Positions 45,182-53,380 of a DNA stretch of 64,000 bases are shown here, one piece after another. Position numbers and translations under genes: made by a program. A model generated the notes under the pieces. The model was given only the letters and a program-made list of their open reading frames with translations. It did no database searches and had not been told where the DNA came from. Source of the stretch: Fulvivirga sp. M361 (GTDB taxonomy: Bacteria; Bacteroidota; Bacteroidia; Cytophagales; Cyclobacteriaceae); the NCBI RefSeq assembly GCF_007097395.1, contig NZ_VKDC01000047.1, positions 1 to 64,000 on the forward strand, written 5' to 3'. Each line of letters opens with the position of its first letter. The first letter of the stretch is position 1.

Positions 45182-45472
45182 CGGGCCAATGAAAGTGAAT
45201 GTCATCAGGTCAGGGTTTTAATAACATAACTATTCTATTGCCGTTGTATTTTTTGTTGTCCTCTTTAACGGCGAGTTACACATTTAGTGCATTGTACCTG
45301 GATGATAATCAATGAGATTTCATCCCAGATTTGTTATGAATAAACAATGTTAAATCGCAAAAGAAGGCGAATATTGTGATGCGGACACATTTGCGCCTCA
45401 AGTAATGGTTTTTGGCGTACATTTTGCTAATAACGGACATAATCAGTGATCACTAAAATCAAATCTACCATT
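45182..45472. other. Leader region of the LRR operon
   Basis: 291 bp with no gene. It should contain the operon promoter; a loose -7 match (TACATTTTG near 45418) is the only candidate. Nothing else is visible. Confidence 0.35.
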
Positions 45473-45949
45473 ATGAAAAACATACCTTGGAATTATTTAG
45501 TATTCATTTTTTTATTTGGAGTAGCGGTTGGCTGCAAGAGTAAAAAAAAGGTAGCCGATATTACCACACCTCAGGAATCTGCCCCATCGGAGGTTGTGGA
45601 AAAAACACCTGAGAAGGAATACCCTGATCATGATGAAAACATTAAAACGGTTGAAAAAGAAGTAACCACTGAGCGTAAGTTAACGGAATATTTAACCGCT
45701 ATTTCCACTGCCCCTAGTACTACCTCTGCCAACAAAACCATTGGTGAAACTCTTAATATGTTTTCGTCACCCGATGCACTGGTATTGATCATCATCAGCG
45801 AGTCGGATGGTATTAAAGACTATGACCGGCCTACTACCATCCAAAAGTATCTGAACTATCTCAAAGATCAGAAAAAAGAGATGGACGAGGTGCACAGTAT
45901 TAAAAAAGATGCTAATGGTAAAATAACCGAGCTTGAACTAAAGAAATAA
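45473..45949 (+). CDS. Lipoprotein, first gene of LRR operon
   Basis: 158 residues from the ATG at 45473; a GTG at 45446 would add nine residues before the signal and is less likely. The lipoprotein signal ends FLFGVAVGCKSKKK (Cys about 22). A low-complexity charged linker (to about 75) follows, then a compact domain (TEYLTAISTAPSTTSANKTI, MFSSPDALVLIIISESDGIKDYDRPTTIQKYLNYLKD). That domain recalls small alpha/beta folds, but I assign no family. The next gene starts 19 bp after it. Confidence 0.75.
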   Translation: MKNIPWNYLVFIFLFGVAVGCKSKKKVADITTPQESAPSEVVEKTPEKEYPDHDENIKTVEKEVTTERKLTEYLTAISTAPSTTSANKTIGETLNMFSSPDALVLIIISESDGIKDYDRPTTIQKYLNYLKDQKKEMDEVHSIKKDANGKITELELKK

Positions 45950-45968
45950 CGCACTAAATAACACTATC

Positions 45969-46538
45969 ATGAGAGTATTGAAATACGGTATTATGCTGAC
46001 GTTTTTTGCCCTGACATCTGCGGCCATGGCACAAGAGATCAGTCCCGAAAGAAAACAAGCTATAGATTCACTGGCGTTGGAGAAAGTTCGCGACCTGAGT
46101 AAATACATCAGCATCATAGGCGATAAAGAAACACCATTCTCAGAAGCCCAACGCGTGATGGATCGTGCAGAAGAGTTGTTTGCACCTGACAGTGAGATGG
46201 GTGTGTCATCTCTTTCAAGAGACGAAATAAATTACTACAAAGTCCGTGAGTATTTTGAACGGCTAATAGCTTTGAATTATGATAAAGTAAATATCAAGTG
46301 GTATGATATTCACTACATCAGCGACCTGGAAAGACAGCCGGATGGCAAGTACGTCGGGGTAGTGACTGTTTACCAACGCTTTGAGGGATCATCGGATGAT
46401 GAGCTCACTTACAAGGACACCACCAAAAAGGACATTACCATTTATGTGGAGAGAAAAAAGACACAGATACAAGGTCGAACCATTGCTTTTTGGGATGTAT
46501 TGTTAGGCGATATTCGTGTAACGGAGACATCCGCATAA
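45969..46538 (+). CDS. Exported protein of unknown function, LRR operon
   Basis: 189 residues with a signal peptide (1-21, SAAMAQ). The mature part alternates helices and strands: LRR-operon-style N-terminal helices, then YYKVREYFERLIALNYDKVNIKWYDIHY, then two to four strands with YVGVVTVYQRFEG and KDITIYVERKKT. The pattern resembles the N-terminal domain of the 806-residue LRR protein in the same operon (LF or IF near 60, then paired strands). The shared fold may be NTF2-like, which is inference. It lies 19 bp after and 4 bp before its neighbours. Confidence 0.75.
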   Translation: MRVLKYGIMLTFFALTSAAMAQEISPERKQAIDSLALEKVRDLSKYISIIGDKETPFSEAQRVMDRAEELFAPDSEMGVSSLSRDEINYYKVREYFERLIALNYDKVNIKWYDIHYISDLERQPDGKYVGVVTVYQRFEGSSDDELTYKDTTKKDITIYVERKKTQIQGRTIAFWDVLLGDIRVTETSA

Positions 46539-46542
46539 CCAG

Positions 46543-47370
46543 ATGCAGAAATTCATCGTATTCGTTTTCCTTCTGGGTACTTTCAGTTTCCGGGTCAGTG
46601 CACAGCTAGTCACTGACCTGGAAGATGAGTCAAAGTTATATGCACAAACCAAGCAGGTAGGGCAGTTTTTCAGAAGGTTCAACGGGGAAGAAGATGAAAA
46701 CGGAGACAGGTACTATCCGAAAGATAAAAAGTACAGAAGCCAGAAGCTGAGGAAATCTTATCTGGGCCTTTTATTTGACAGGGAAAATACCTCTATCAAA
46801 AATGAGCTGAAGGTGGCTTTTGCTAAAGAAATGCTGGATAAAGATCAGCCCCGGTACCTGGATTTTCATGGAGGTCAATGGTATGCAGAGGTGAATGCGT
46901 TATTCAGGAATAGTGGGAAAAAAGAGATTTTTACCCTATTTATGAAATTGGAAAAAGACCGCCTTGGGTCAAAATGGGTCATTGAAGGGGTAGCTGGGGA
47001 GCGTTATGACAGGCATTTTGAAAAAGCTGAAAAGGGAAGTAAGCAATTTCTACACCCCATGAGTCATGAGTTGTCCTTCATGAATTTGCGTAAGGCCTTT
47101 GATGAGCCTGATAGTATTTCAGAGTATACCACATCCACATTTGAGCCGGATTATCTGACCTTGTTTATTTATGAATTGGAACTGGGCAAAATGAAGTTTG
47201 AGACTGTACAACATGTGAAATTTCATTTCTTTCAATTGGATAACTGGTATTTTGAACTGTCGAATTTTAATCGCCCGGGATACAATACCGGCTGGTTGAT
47301 ATCAAATTTGGTACAAGTGAATGAAGAGACCTCTGAAAGGCTAAAAAAACACCTGTTTTATGAGCAATAA
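46543..47370 (+). CDS. Exported protein of unknown function, LRR operon
   Basis: 275 residues with a signal peptide (1-20, SFRVSAQ). An N-terminal helix pair (VGQFFRRFNGEED, YRSQKLRKSYLGLLFD), then two similar alpha+beta halves: WYAEVNALFRNSGKKEIFTLFMKLEKD with KWVIEGV, and YLTLFIYELELGKMKFETVQHVKFHFFQLDNWYFEL. This could be an internal duplication of an NTF2-like fold. It begins 4 bp after the previous gene, and its end overlaps the LRR gene start by 11 bp, so translation is probably coupled. Confidence 0.75.
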   Translation: MQKFIVFVFLLGTFSFRVSAQLVTDLEDESKLYAQTKQVGQFFRRFNGEEDENGDRYYPKDKKYRSQKLRKSYLGLLFDRENTSIKNELKVAFAKEMLDKDQPRYLDFHGGQWYAEVNALFRNSGKKEIFTLFMKLEKDRLGSKWVIEGVAGERYDRHFEKAEKGSKQFLHPMSHELSFMNLRKAFDEPDSISEYTTSTFEPDYLTLFIYELELGKMKFETVQHVKFHFFQLDNWYFELSNFNRPGYNTGWLISNLVQVNEETSERLKKHLFYEQ

Positions 47371-49780
47371 GATCATATCCTTTTGTTGTTGGCTAAGTCT
47401 CATTCCATGGGTGGCATTTGCTCAACCCACTGAAGATGAAATAGCTACTTATGAAGGGGAGGCCAGGGAGATGGTGGGTTTTCTGGGATACATGATGAAT
47501 ACCATGGGAAACCCGAATACTTCTGCGCGTGATAAAGAAGTAATTGTTTCGCAAAGTTTCAAAAAAATATTCAGAGATGGTGAAGTTCAGATCCAGGATG
47601 ATCTGGATGAAGCGCGTAATGTTATCACCAATAAAGACGTTACGGCTTACTTAAAGGACATCGACTTTTTTTTCAGATCGGCCAATTTTGAAATTAACGT
47701 AGAGGACATTCAAAATGAAACGACCACGGAAGGAGGTTTGTTTTTCAAGATAACTGCCAGCAGGAGATTATCTGCCATTAGCATCAATGGAGATTCCGTT
47801 AATAACACGCAACCCCGTTTCATTGAGATCAACGTAGATCCTGAAAATAAGGAATTAAAAATAGTGAGCATGTATACACGTGCTTATGACAGGACCAAAT
47901 ATCTGACCACCTGGTGGAAGGAGCTTTCATACGAGTGGCGCTCTCTTTTTAAAAAGGAGTTAAACCTGATATCAGATAGTCTGACGCCTTCACAAATCAA
48001 TAAAGTTGTGGGTATAGCATCCCTGGATCTTTCGGGGAACAGATACATAAACTCCATAGCGCCATTAAGTGAGTTGACAGATTTAAAAAACCTCAACCTT
48101 CAGGGCACTAATATTAAAGACCTTTCTCCGTTACGAAACCTGAACCACCTTACGCACTTGAATGCATCAGGTACCCGGGTAACATTGCTGGAACCTTTGA
48201 AATATGCCGGCCGTTTGCGTGAACTTAACCTGAAAAATACTCAAATAGATACTTTAAGGGCATTGGCCAGGTTAAGCCAACTGGAATATCTGGATATTAG
48301 CCGTAGTGCTGTAAATTCCTTGCAAGACCTCTCCGAACTGACCAAATTGAACCGATTGGATATATCCGGTACGAGGGTGAATGACCTGACCGGTGTGGGA
48401 CGTATGGCGGATTTGAAAGAGTTCAGAATAAATTCAACTACCGTGGCGGAGTTGGGCCCATTGGCAGGCTTGCAACAACTTACTGCACTGCATATGGATT
48501 CCACCCTCGTAAACGATCTAACCCCTTTGAAAGAGTCGAAGGCGCTGGAGATCCTGAGCATCAATAGTTGCAACGTTACCAGCCTTGATCCTCTGAATGG
48601 ACTTGAGGCATTACGAAAGATCTATTGTGACCGTACCGGTATTAATCATCAAATGGCAAAGAGCTTCATGGATGCCCATAATGGAGTGATTGTGGTGTAT
48701 GATTCTGAAGACCTGTTGACATGGTGGTCTGCCCTTCCTGAAGTTTGGCAATCTATATTCAATGCGTCCACAGGCATAAACACTTCTCCCTCAAAAGAGG
48801 AGCTGGCTAAAGTGGTGTTTATAGACTCTTTGAACATATCCGGACGAAAAGTATTTTCCCTTGATCCGATTATTAACCTGGACAAATTACGTTACCTCAA
48901 TGCCAGTAATACCTCCGTATCACGCCTTGAACCTCTTACACAACTGAGTGAACTGACTTACCTGGACCTGAGTAGTACGGATGTTGAAAGCGTAGATGAC
49001 CTGGCACGTCTTGATGGCTTGGAAACCTTGATCATTCAGGATACTTATGTAGATAATTTACAGTCACTGCATGCTTTGGCTAAACTGACATTCCTGGATT
49101 TGAACGATACCCAAATTTCAGAAGAGGATATCATTGATTACCTGGAGACTCATTCGAAAAGCCTTGTGCTGTATAAAACAGAACATCTCACAGGGTGGTG
49201 GCAAGGATTGAACAGTTTGTGGAAAAGTGTACTTGGTACGGCTATTAGTGCTATTGACTCACCCTCGGCGATTGAACTTCATCAGGCAGCGCAAGTGAAA
49301 AGCCTTGAATTTGAAAATGTAGCGGTACAGGACCTTAGTCCTTTGCAAGAGCTTATGCTTCTGAAAGACCTGGCCTTGTCAGGTACACGAGTGACGTCCC
49401 TGTCCCCTCTAAACACGCTGGATAAATTAAGGCGATTAAAAGTAAATAAGACCCCGATAGTGGACCTAAGTCCAATTGCTGATCTTAAATTAACTGATCT
49501 GGATGTATCAAATACAGGGGTAGTAACCCTGGAACCATTACAGGATATGATCAGTCTCAATGCTATTAATTGTTCGGGTACTCCTTTAAAACGTCTGAGA
49601 GGGCTTGAAAACCTGTCAGATCTCCAGTCGTTGGATTGTTCAAATACTGCAGTTAAAAAGCTGGATGAGGTAAAATACTTAAACCTTAAGGCCCTTTCCT
49701 GCTTTAATACTAAGATCTCAGATAGCCGGTTAGATAGTTACAGGGAGGAAAACCCTGATTGTAAAATCACTTTTTACTGA
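47360..49780 (+). CDS. Exported leucine-rich-repeat protein with triplicated W-W..W module
   Basis: 806 residues: signal peptide (1-22, PWVAFAQ), an N-terminal domain (about 25-175) like the 45969 product, then three blocks. Each starts with a W-W-x2-L-x3-W motif (TTWWKELSYEW near 185, LTWWSALPEVW near 455, GWWQGLNSLW near 612) and a short helical segment. Each block continues with SDS22-like LRRs of about 21-22 residues (pattern L..L..L.LS.T.V..L.PL). It has no T9SS domain and no anchor, so it should be periplasmic or loosely attached. LRR arrays bind proteins, and the partners may be the three preceding gene products. The stop codon abuts the stop of the convergent gene at 49781. Confidence 0.85.
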   Translation: MSNKIISFCCWLSLIPWVAFAQPTEDEIATYEGEAREMVGFLGYMMNTMGNPNTSARDKEVIVSQSFKKIFRDGEVQIQDDLDEARNVITNKDVTAYLKDIDFFFRSANFEINVEDIQNETTTEGGLFFKITASRRLSAISINGDSVNNTQPRFIEINVDPENKELKIVSMYTRAYDRTKYLTTWWKELSYEWRSLFKKELNLISDSLTPSQINKVVGIASLDLSGNRYINSIAPLSELTDLKNLNLQGTNIKDLSPLRNLNHLTHLNASGTRVTLLEPLKYAGRLRELNLKNTQIDTLRALARLSQLEYLDISRSAVNSLQDLSELTKLNRLDISGTRVNDLTGVGRMADLKEFRINSTTVAELGPLAGLQQLTALHMDSTLVNDLTPLKESKALEILSINSCNVTSLDPLNGLEALRKIYCDRTGINHQMAKSFMDAHNGVIVVYDSEDLLTWWSALPEVWQSIFNASTGINTSPSKEELAKVVFIDSLNISGRKVFSLDPIINLDKLRYLNASNTSVSRLEPLTQLSELTYLDLSSTDVESVDDLARLDGLETLIIQDTYVDNLQSLHALAKLTFLDLNDTQISEEDIIDYLETHSKSLVLYKTEHLTGWWQGLNSLWKSVLGTAISAIDSPSAIELHQAAQVKSLEFENVAVQDLSPLQELMLLKDLALSGTRVTSLSPLNTLDKLRRLKVNKTPIVDLSPIADLKLTDLDVSNTGVVTLEPLQDMISLNAINCSGTPLKRLRGLENLSDLQSLDCSNTAVKKLDEVKYLNLKALSCFNTKISDSRLDSYREENPDCKITFY

Positions 49781-50926
49781 TCATGATGGCAGTATCAATC
49801 GTTGTGGCAATTCTTCCATTTTTTCGCACCCCAGTTGTTCCATCACTTGCTGAAGTTGCATTTTCAATAACTCCATAGTATGGTTTCCGCCTTCATTACC
49901 TAATGCACCCACACCATACATAAATGGACGGCCCAGAAAAACAAACTTGGCGCCGCTGGCAATACAACGTGCGATGTCAGGCCCTGATCTGACACCACCA
50001 TCCATCATGACTGTCATTTTATCTTCGAATGATTTTGCCAGGTGCCCCAAAGGCTTAATCGTAGACTGACCTGCATCTAACTGTCTGCCCCCGTGGTTAG
50101 ACACAATTATACCGTCCGCACCAAGTAAAAGCGCTTTTTGTGCATCCATTTCATTTACCACTCCCTTAATTACCAGTTTGCCTTTCCAACGGTCTCTTAA
50201 CCCTTTGATTTTTTCTTCATTCAGGCGCCCGTTGAATGTTTTATTCATAAACTGTCCCAGCTGGCTCATATTCATATTTTTGGGCATATAAGGAAGTAAG
50301 GTAGTAAACTCTGGTTTACCATGATACAGCGTTTTTAAAGCCCATATTGGTTTGGCCAATATTTGAAGCACATTACGTAAAGACATGCTGGGTGGCATTG
50401 AAAGTCCGTTTCTAATGTCTTTGTAACGTATTCCAAAGCTCGGTGTATCTGCCAGGGCCACTAATACATCACACCCGGCATCGCTCGCTCTTTTTAGTAA
50501 TTTATCTCTTAAGCTGTCTTCAGCCGGATGATACAGCTGAAACCAGAATTTCCCTTCTGTTAGGTCACTGATCCGTTCGATACTTGCGGTAGTGACGGTG
50601 CTTAAAATAAAAGGAACGTTGTATGCTAATGCGGCTTTAGCCAGTATTTCCGGAGAATTAGGCCAGATCAGCCCCTGTAAACCAATGGGAGAGATGCCAA
50701 AAGGTGCATTATATTCATGACCAAATAGCTCTGTGCTCAAGTCAGCCTTGTCAAAGTCTTTTAAGTATTGAGGCATGAGCTCTACCTGCTGAATATCAGA
50801 TTTATTTCTGGCCAGATTAATTTCTTCATTGGCTCCTCCGGTAAGGTAATCAAAGGCGAATGTTGGAATATTTCTGCTTGCCTTCTTTTTTAAGTCTTGT
50901 ATGGATGGATAGTTCGGGTTGAACAT
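49781..50926 (-). CDS. FMN-dependent alpha-hydroxy-acid dehydrogenase (LldD/glycolate-oxidase family)
   Basis: 381 residues, the family's normal length. TIM barrel with ISPIGLQGLIWP near 79, the active-site His in IIVSNHGGRQLD (about 278) and the FMN phosphate loop DGGVRSGPDIARCIASGAKFVFLGRP. It oxidises a 2-hydroxy acid (lactate, glycolate or mandelate) to the keto acid. L-lactate is most likely for Bacteroidota, while glycolate would feed the malate synthase at 10736 (inference). It has no signal peptide. It converges with the LRR gene with no spacer at all. Confidence 0.93.
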   Translation of the reverse strand: MFNPNYPSIQDLKKKASRNIPTFAFDYLTGGANEEINLARNKSDIQQVELMPQYLKDFDKADLSTELFGHEYNAPFGISPIGLQGLIWPNSPEILAKAALAYNVPFILSTVTTASIERISDLTEGKFWFQLYHPAEDSLRDKLLKRASDAGCDVLVALADTPSFGIRYKDIRNGLSMPPSMSLRNVLQILAKPIWALKTLYHGKPEFTTLLPYMPKNMNMSQLGQFMNKTFNGRLNEEKIKGLRDRWKGKLVIKGVVNEMDAQKALLLGADGIIVSNHGGRQLDAGQSTIKPLGHLAKSFEDKMTVMMDGGVRSGPDIARCIASGAKFVFLGRPFMYGVGALGNEGGNHTMELLKMQLQQVMEQLGCEKMEELPQRLILPS

Positions 50927-51005
50927 GGGTGGTAGCGTTTAATGATCTGGTGCTCGCCTGTCAGGTACGATGTTAATAAACTAACAGGTTCATGGCTTAC
51001 ATCTT

Positions 51006-51134
51006 TTATGTCTTACTCTTGCATATCATCCGGAGCAGGAAAATCAGGATTAAGATAAAAAGAAAGATTATTTTTTGCTTCCTGCTGTATCCTGTTCGAC
51101 TCAGAGAGTATACCGCTCGGTCTTTATCAGGCAC
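51006..51134 (-). CDS. Putative 42-residue single-span membrane protein
   Basis: A GTG-started frame. The product begins MPDKDRAVYSLSRTGY, then a basic RKQK and a strong hydrophobic helix (IIFLFILILIFLLR), ending CKSKT. Composition is protein-like and the topology is sensible, but there is no ATG and no independent support. It would precede the FMN dehydrogenase gene by 79 bp on the same strand. Confidence 0.3.
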   Translation of the reverse strand: MPDKDRAVYSLSRTGYSRKQKIIFLFILILIFLLRMICKSKT

Positions 51135-51168
51135 AATGGTCCTGGGGGTCAGATGAGCTGACAGTTAA

Positions 51169-51202
51169 AGGTTCTTCCTCCTTTTTGGGTCAGGAAGAAC
51201 CT
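51169..51202. repeat. Perfect 11-bp hairpin without T-run
   Basis: Arms AGGTTCTTCCT/AGGAAGAACCT enclose a 12-nt loop with a CCTTTTTGGG core. It could act as an attenuator or a transcription barrier in the divergent region; no U-tract is present in either direction except a weak TTTAA on the minus side. Confidence 0.5.
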
Positions 51203-51531
51203 GGAAGGAATTCTGCGGGTACTTACGTTAAGTCAGCTTCATTATAAAATAAGAGGTTTCCCTTACTTCGTTTTACCCGCGAACTCTTACAGGATTTTTA
51301 ACTACAGAGTTTAATAAATCTGTGAGATGATAAAAAGAAGCTTTAACGAGTAATTAAGCCCCTTTTTCTAAGTGATACACTGATATGTCTATTTAAGATT
51401 TACACTAAGGAGCGGACCGCGATTAATTCCAACATTTGTTATGCAATTAGTTCTTACATAGAAACTAATTCTTAATCAATCACAAGTCTGATGCTACCGG
51501 ACAATCACGACAAAAGTTAAATAACACAAAA

Positions 51532-52032
51532 ATGGCAGAATTTGATCACGAAATAGCCTCTCTTCACGGAACGTTGCAATTGTTTACAAAGCGATTCACT
51601 AACAATCAGGAGGAATCAGAAGACCTAATCCAGGATACTATCTTAAAAGCGCTTACCTATAGAGATAAATTCAAACAAAATACGAATCTCAAAGGGTGGC
51701 TTTACACCATAATGCGTAATGTGTTTATCAATAACTACCGTAAAATGCAAAGGGCACGTACTACTTTGGATGATACGAAAGATTCCTATTACCTTCATGT
51801 ACCGGATACACATACATTCTCCACGCCGGATGGGAGTTATGAGTATAAGGACATAACAAAATGTGTGAATGAGATCAGGGCAGATCTCCTTGTGCCCTTC
51901 AAACTGCGGACAGAAGGTTATAAATACCATGAAATAGCCGATAAACTCAATGTACCTATCGGCACGGTGAAAAACAGGATATTCCATGCCCGGAAAGAGA
52001 TCCAGAAGAAATTAGTGGCCTATTCTTGTTGA
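51532..52032 (+). CDS. ECF-type RNA polymerase sigma factor
   Basis: 166 residues. Region 2 helix ESEDLIQDTILKALTYRD and the core-binding segment LKGWLYTIMRNVFINNYRK (about 30-75); region 4 helix-turn-helix GYKYHEIADKLNVPIGTVKNRIFHARKEI (about 130-160). It is a different subfamily from the sigma factor at 26782. No anti-sigma gene is next to it, so it may be controlled by expression level or by a distant partner. Very similar short sigma factors are widespread in Cytophagales. Confidence 0.93.
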   Translation: MAEFDHEIASLHGTLQLFTKRFTNNQEESEDLIQDTILKALTYRDKFKQNTNLKGWLYTIMRNVFINNYRKMQRARTTLDDTKDSYYLHVPDTHTFSTPDGSYEYKDITKCVNEIRADLLVPFKLRTEGYKYHEIADKLNVPIGTVKNRIFHARKEIQKKLVAYSC

Positions 52033-52199
52033 ATTACAAGCACTGCAAAAATGATGGTCAAAAGATTGGATGGCTGACTTTTCAATGGCTTATGATCAGT
52101 TCATGTCTTTAGCAAAGGTATTCTTTGATTTAAAATCAAACGGAAATGCAATCAATCACCTGGTTTATTCAGTAGTGTGATGTGATAAGAAATTGGAAT

Positions 52200-52775
52200 T
52201 TATTGAATTGCTTTTTTAAGAAGATAAAGATCATAACCCATATCGATCTTGTGATACACCTGAAAGCCAAAAGAGCTATACCAGGGCAGGTTTCTATTTA
52301 CTGACGTTTCTAAATAAAAGGGTAGTGAACTGTCGGAGTAGTGTTTTATGATCTGTTGGAGCAACAGGCTTCCTACACCTTTCTGTTGTTGGTCCGGGTC
52401 AACACCAATGAACCAGATATAAACATAGGAATAATCCGTATAATATTGTTTTATTTGTTTTTCTCTACCCATAACTTTTAAGACCCGACGAATTCCAATC
52501 GCCTTTATAGCCAGGCGTAAATCCAGTAAGACTGATCTCAAAGTAGTTTTCTTTTGGTCTGAAAGCAGGATCATCGCTGCTGCACTGCGGTCTTCCGAGA
52601 TCCATACCTCACCGAAAAGCATACATACATCAAAAGAATAAGAAATCAGCTCCTCTATTCTTTTTTCACGGAGGTGGTCTTGTTTAATCACATCATTGAC
52701 ACTAGGGTTTTGATGGAATGACCGGCTGATGATATCCAGGACGAGTGCTTTGTTGGAGAGTGTGGCTTTATTCAT
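52200..52775 (-). CDS. GNAT-family N-acetyltransferase
   Basis: 191 residues, cytoplasmic. The acetyl-CoA-binding motif A is recognisable at WFIGVDPDQQQKGVGSLLLQQII (about 135-160), followed by FYLETSVNRNLPWYSSFGFQVY (motif B). It transfers an acetyl group from acetyl-CoA to an amine, with unknown substrate. It lies 78 bp after the TfoX-like gene and may be co-transcribed with it. Confidence 0.9.
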   Translation of the reverse strand: MNKATLSNKALVLDIISRSFHQNPSVNDVIKQDHLREKRIEELISYSFDVCMLFGEVWISEDRSAAAMILLSDQKKTTLRSVLLDLRLAIKAIGIRRVLKVMGREKQIKQYYTDYSYVYIWFIGVDPDQQQKGVGSLLLQQIIKHYSDSSLPFYLETSVNRNLPWYSSFGFQVYHKIDMGYDLYLLKKAIQ

Positions 52776-52853
52776 TGAATTATTGACAGAAATTAAAGCG
52801 AATCTAAATCTAATGTGGAAGCTTGGGAGCCAGTAATCGAATTTATGAGAACT

Positions 52854-53174
52854 TTACTTACAATTAAAATCATGGGTAATACCCATCCAATAATCAAACC
52901 CTTCCTGGCTTTTTAGTCCTTCAGAACCTATAAGTAACCAGTCTTTCATGTTGGTTTTACCTTTCATTTCAAATCGTCGGGCGCCTTCCTTTTTCAATAG
53001 CTCTTCTGTCACGTTTTTATCACAACGGACCATGAGGTCATTGTCCTGAATCCGGGCGTATAGTTTTCTATCCTTCATGAAAGTCAAACCACCCATTTTT
53101 TCTTTTTCGACCACACCGGAAATGCCTTTGAGTTTTGTTTTTACTCTTTCTGCCAATTCTTTATTGTAAGCCAT
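52854..53174 (-). CDS. TfoX N-terminal domain protein
   Basis: 106 residues, a single TfoX-N domain: the VEKEKMGGLTFMKDRKLYARIQDNDLMVRC stretch and the terminal WLLIGSEGLKSQEGFDYWM segment are typical. In Proteobacteria TfoX/Sxy regulates competence, but stand-alone N-domain proteins in Bacteroidota are of unknown role and lack the TfoX-C domain. It is divergent from the aldehyde dehydrogenase gene. Confidence 0.88.
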   Translation of the reverse strand: MAYNKELAERVKTKLKGISGVVEKEKMGGLTFMKDRKLYARIQDNDLMVRCDKNVTEELLKKEGARRFEMKGKTNMKDWLLIGSEGLKSQEGFDYWMGITHDFNCK

Positions 53175-53380
53175 GTTGTTTCTGTATTAATAGAAAGTAA
53201 CAAAAATATGTTCGGTAATAAAACAGGTACAGATGCATTACATTATTTACACCACCTATATTTTGTTCGGATTGTTCCGGTTAAGTATGGTGAAGCTTAA
53301 AACTAAACTAAGTAAATCTTATAGTATAGTGTTGAGCCATTACTCATTCAATTTATGAACTTTACAAGAAATGTTCACTT

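Larger units (their letters stand above)
50927..51531. other. 605-bp divergent intergenic region
   Basis: It contains a possible 42-residue membrane-protein gene (51006-51134, minus) and a perfect long hairpin (51169-51202), listed separately. The right-hand 300 bp before the sigma factor gene is AT-rich with no recognised element. Confidence 0.45.
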
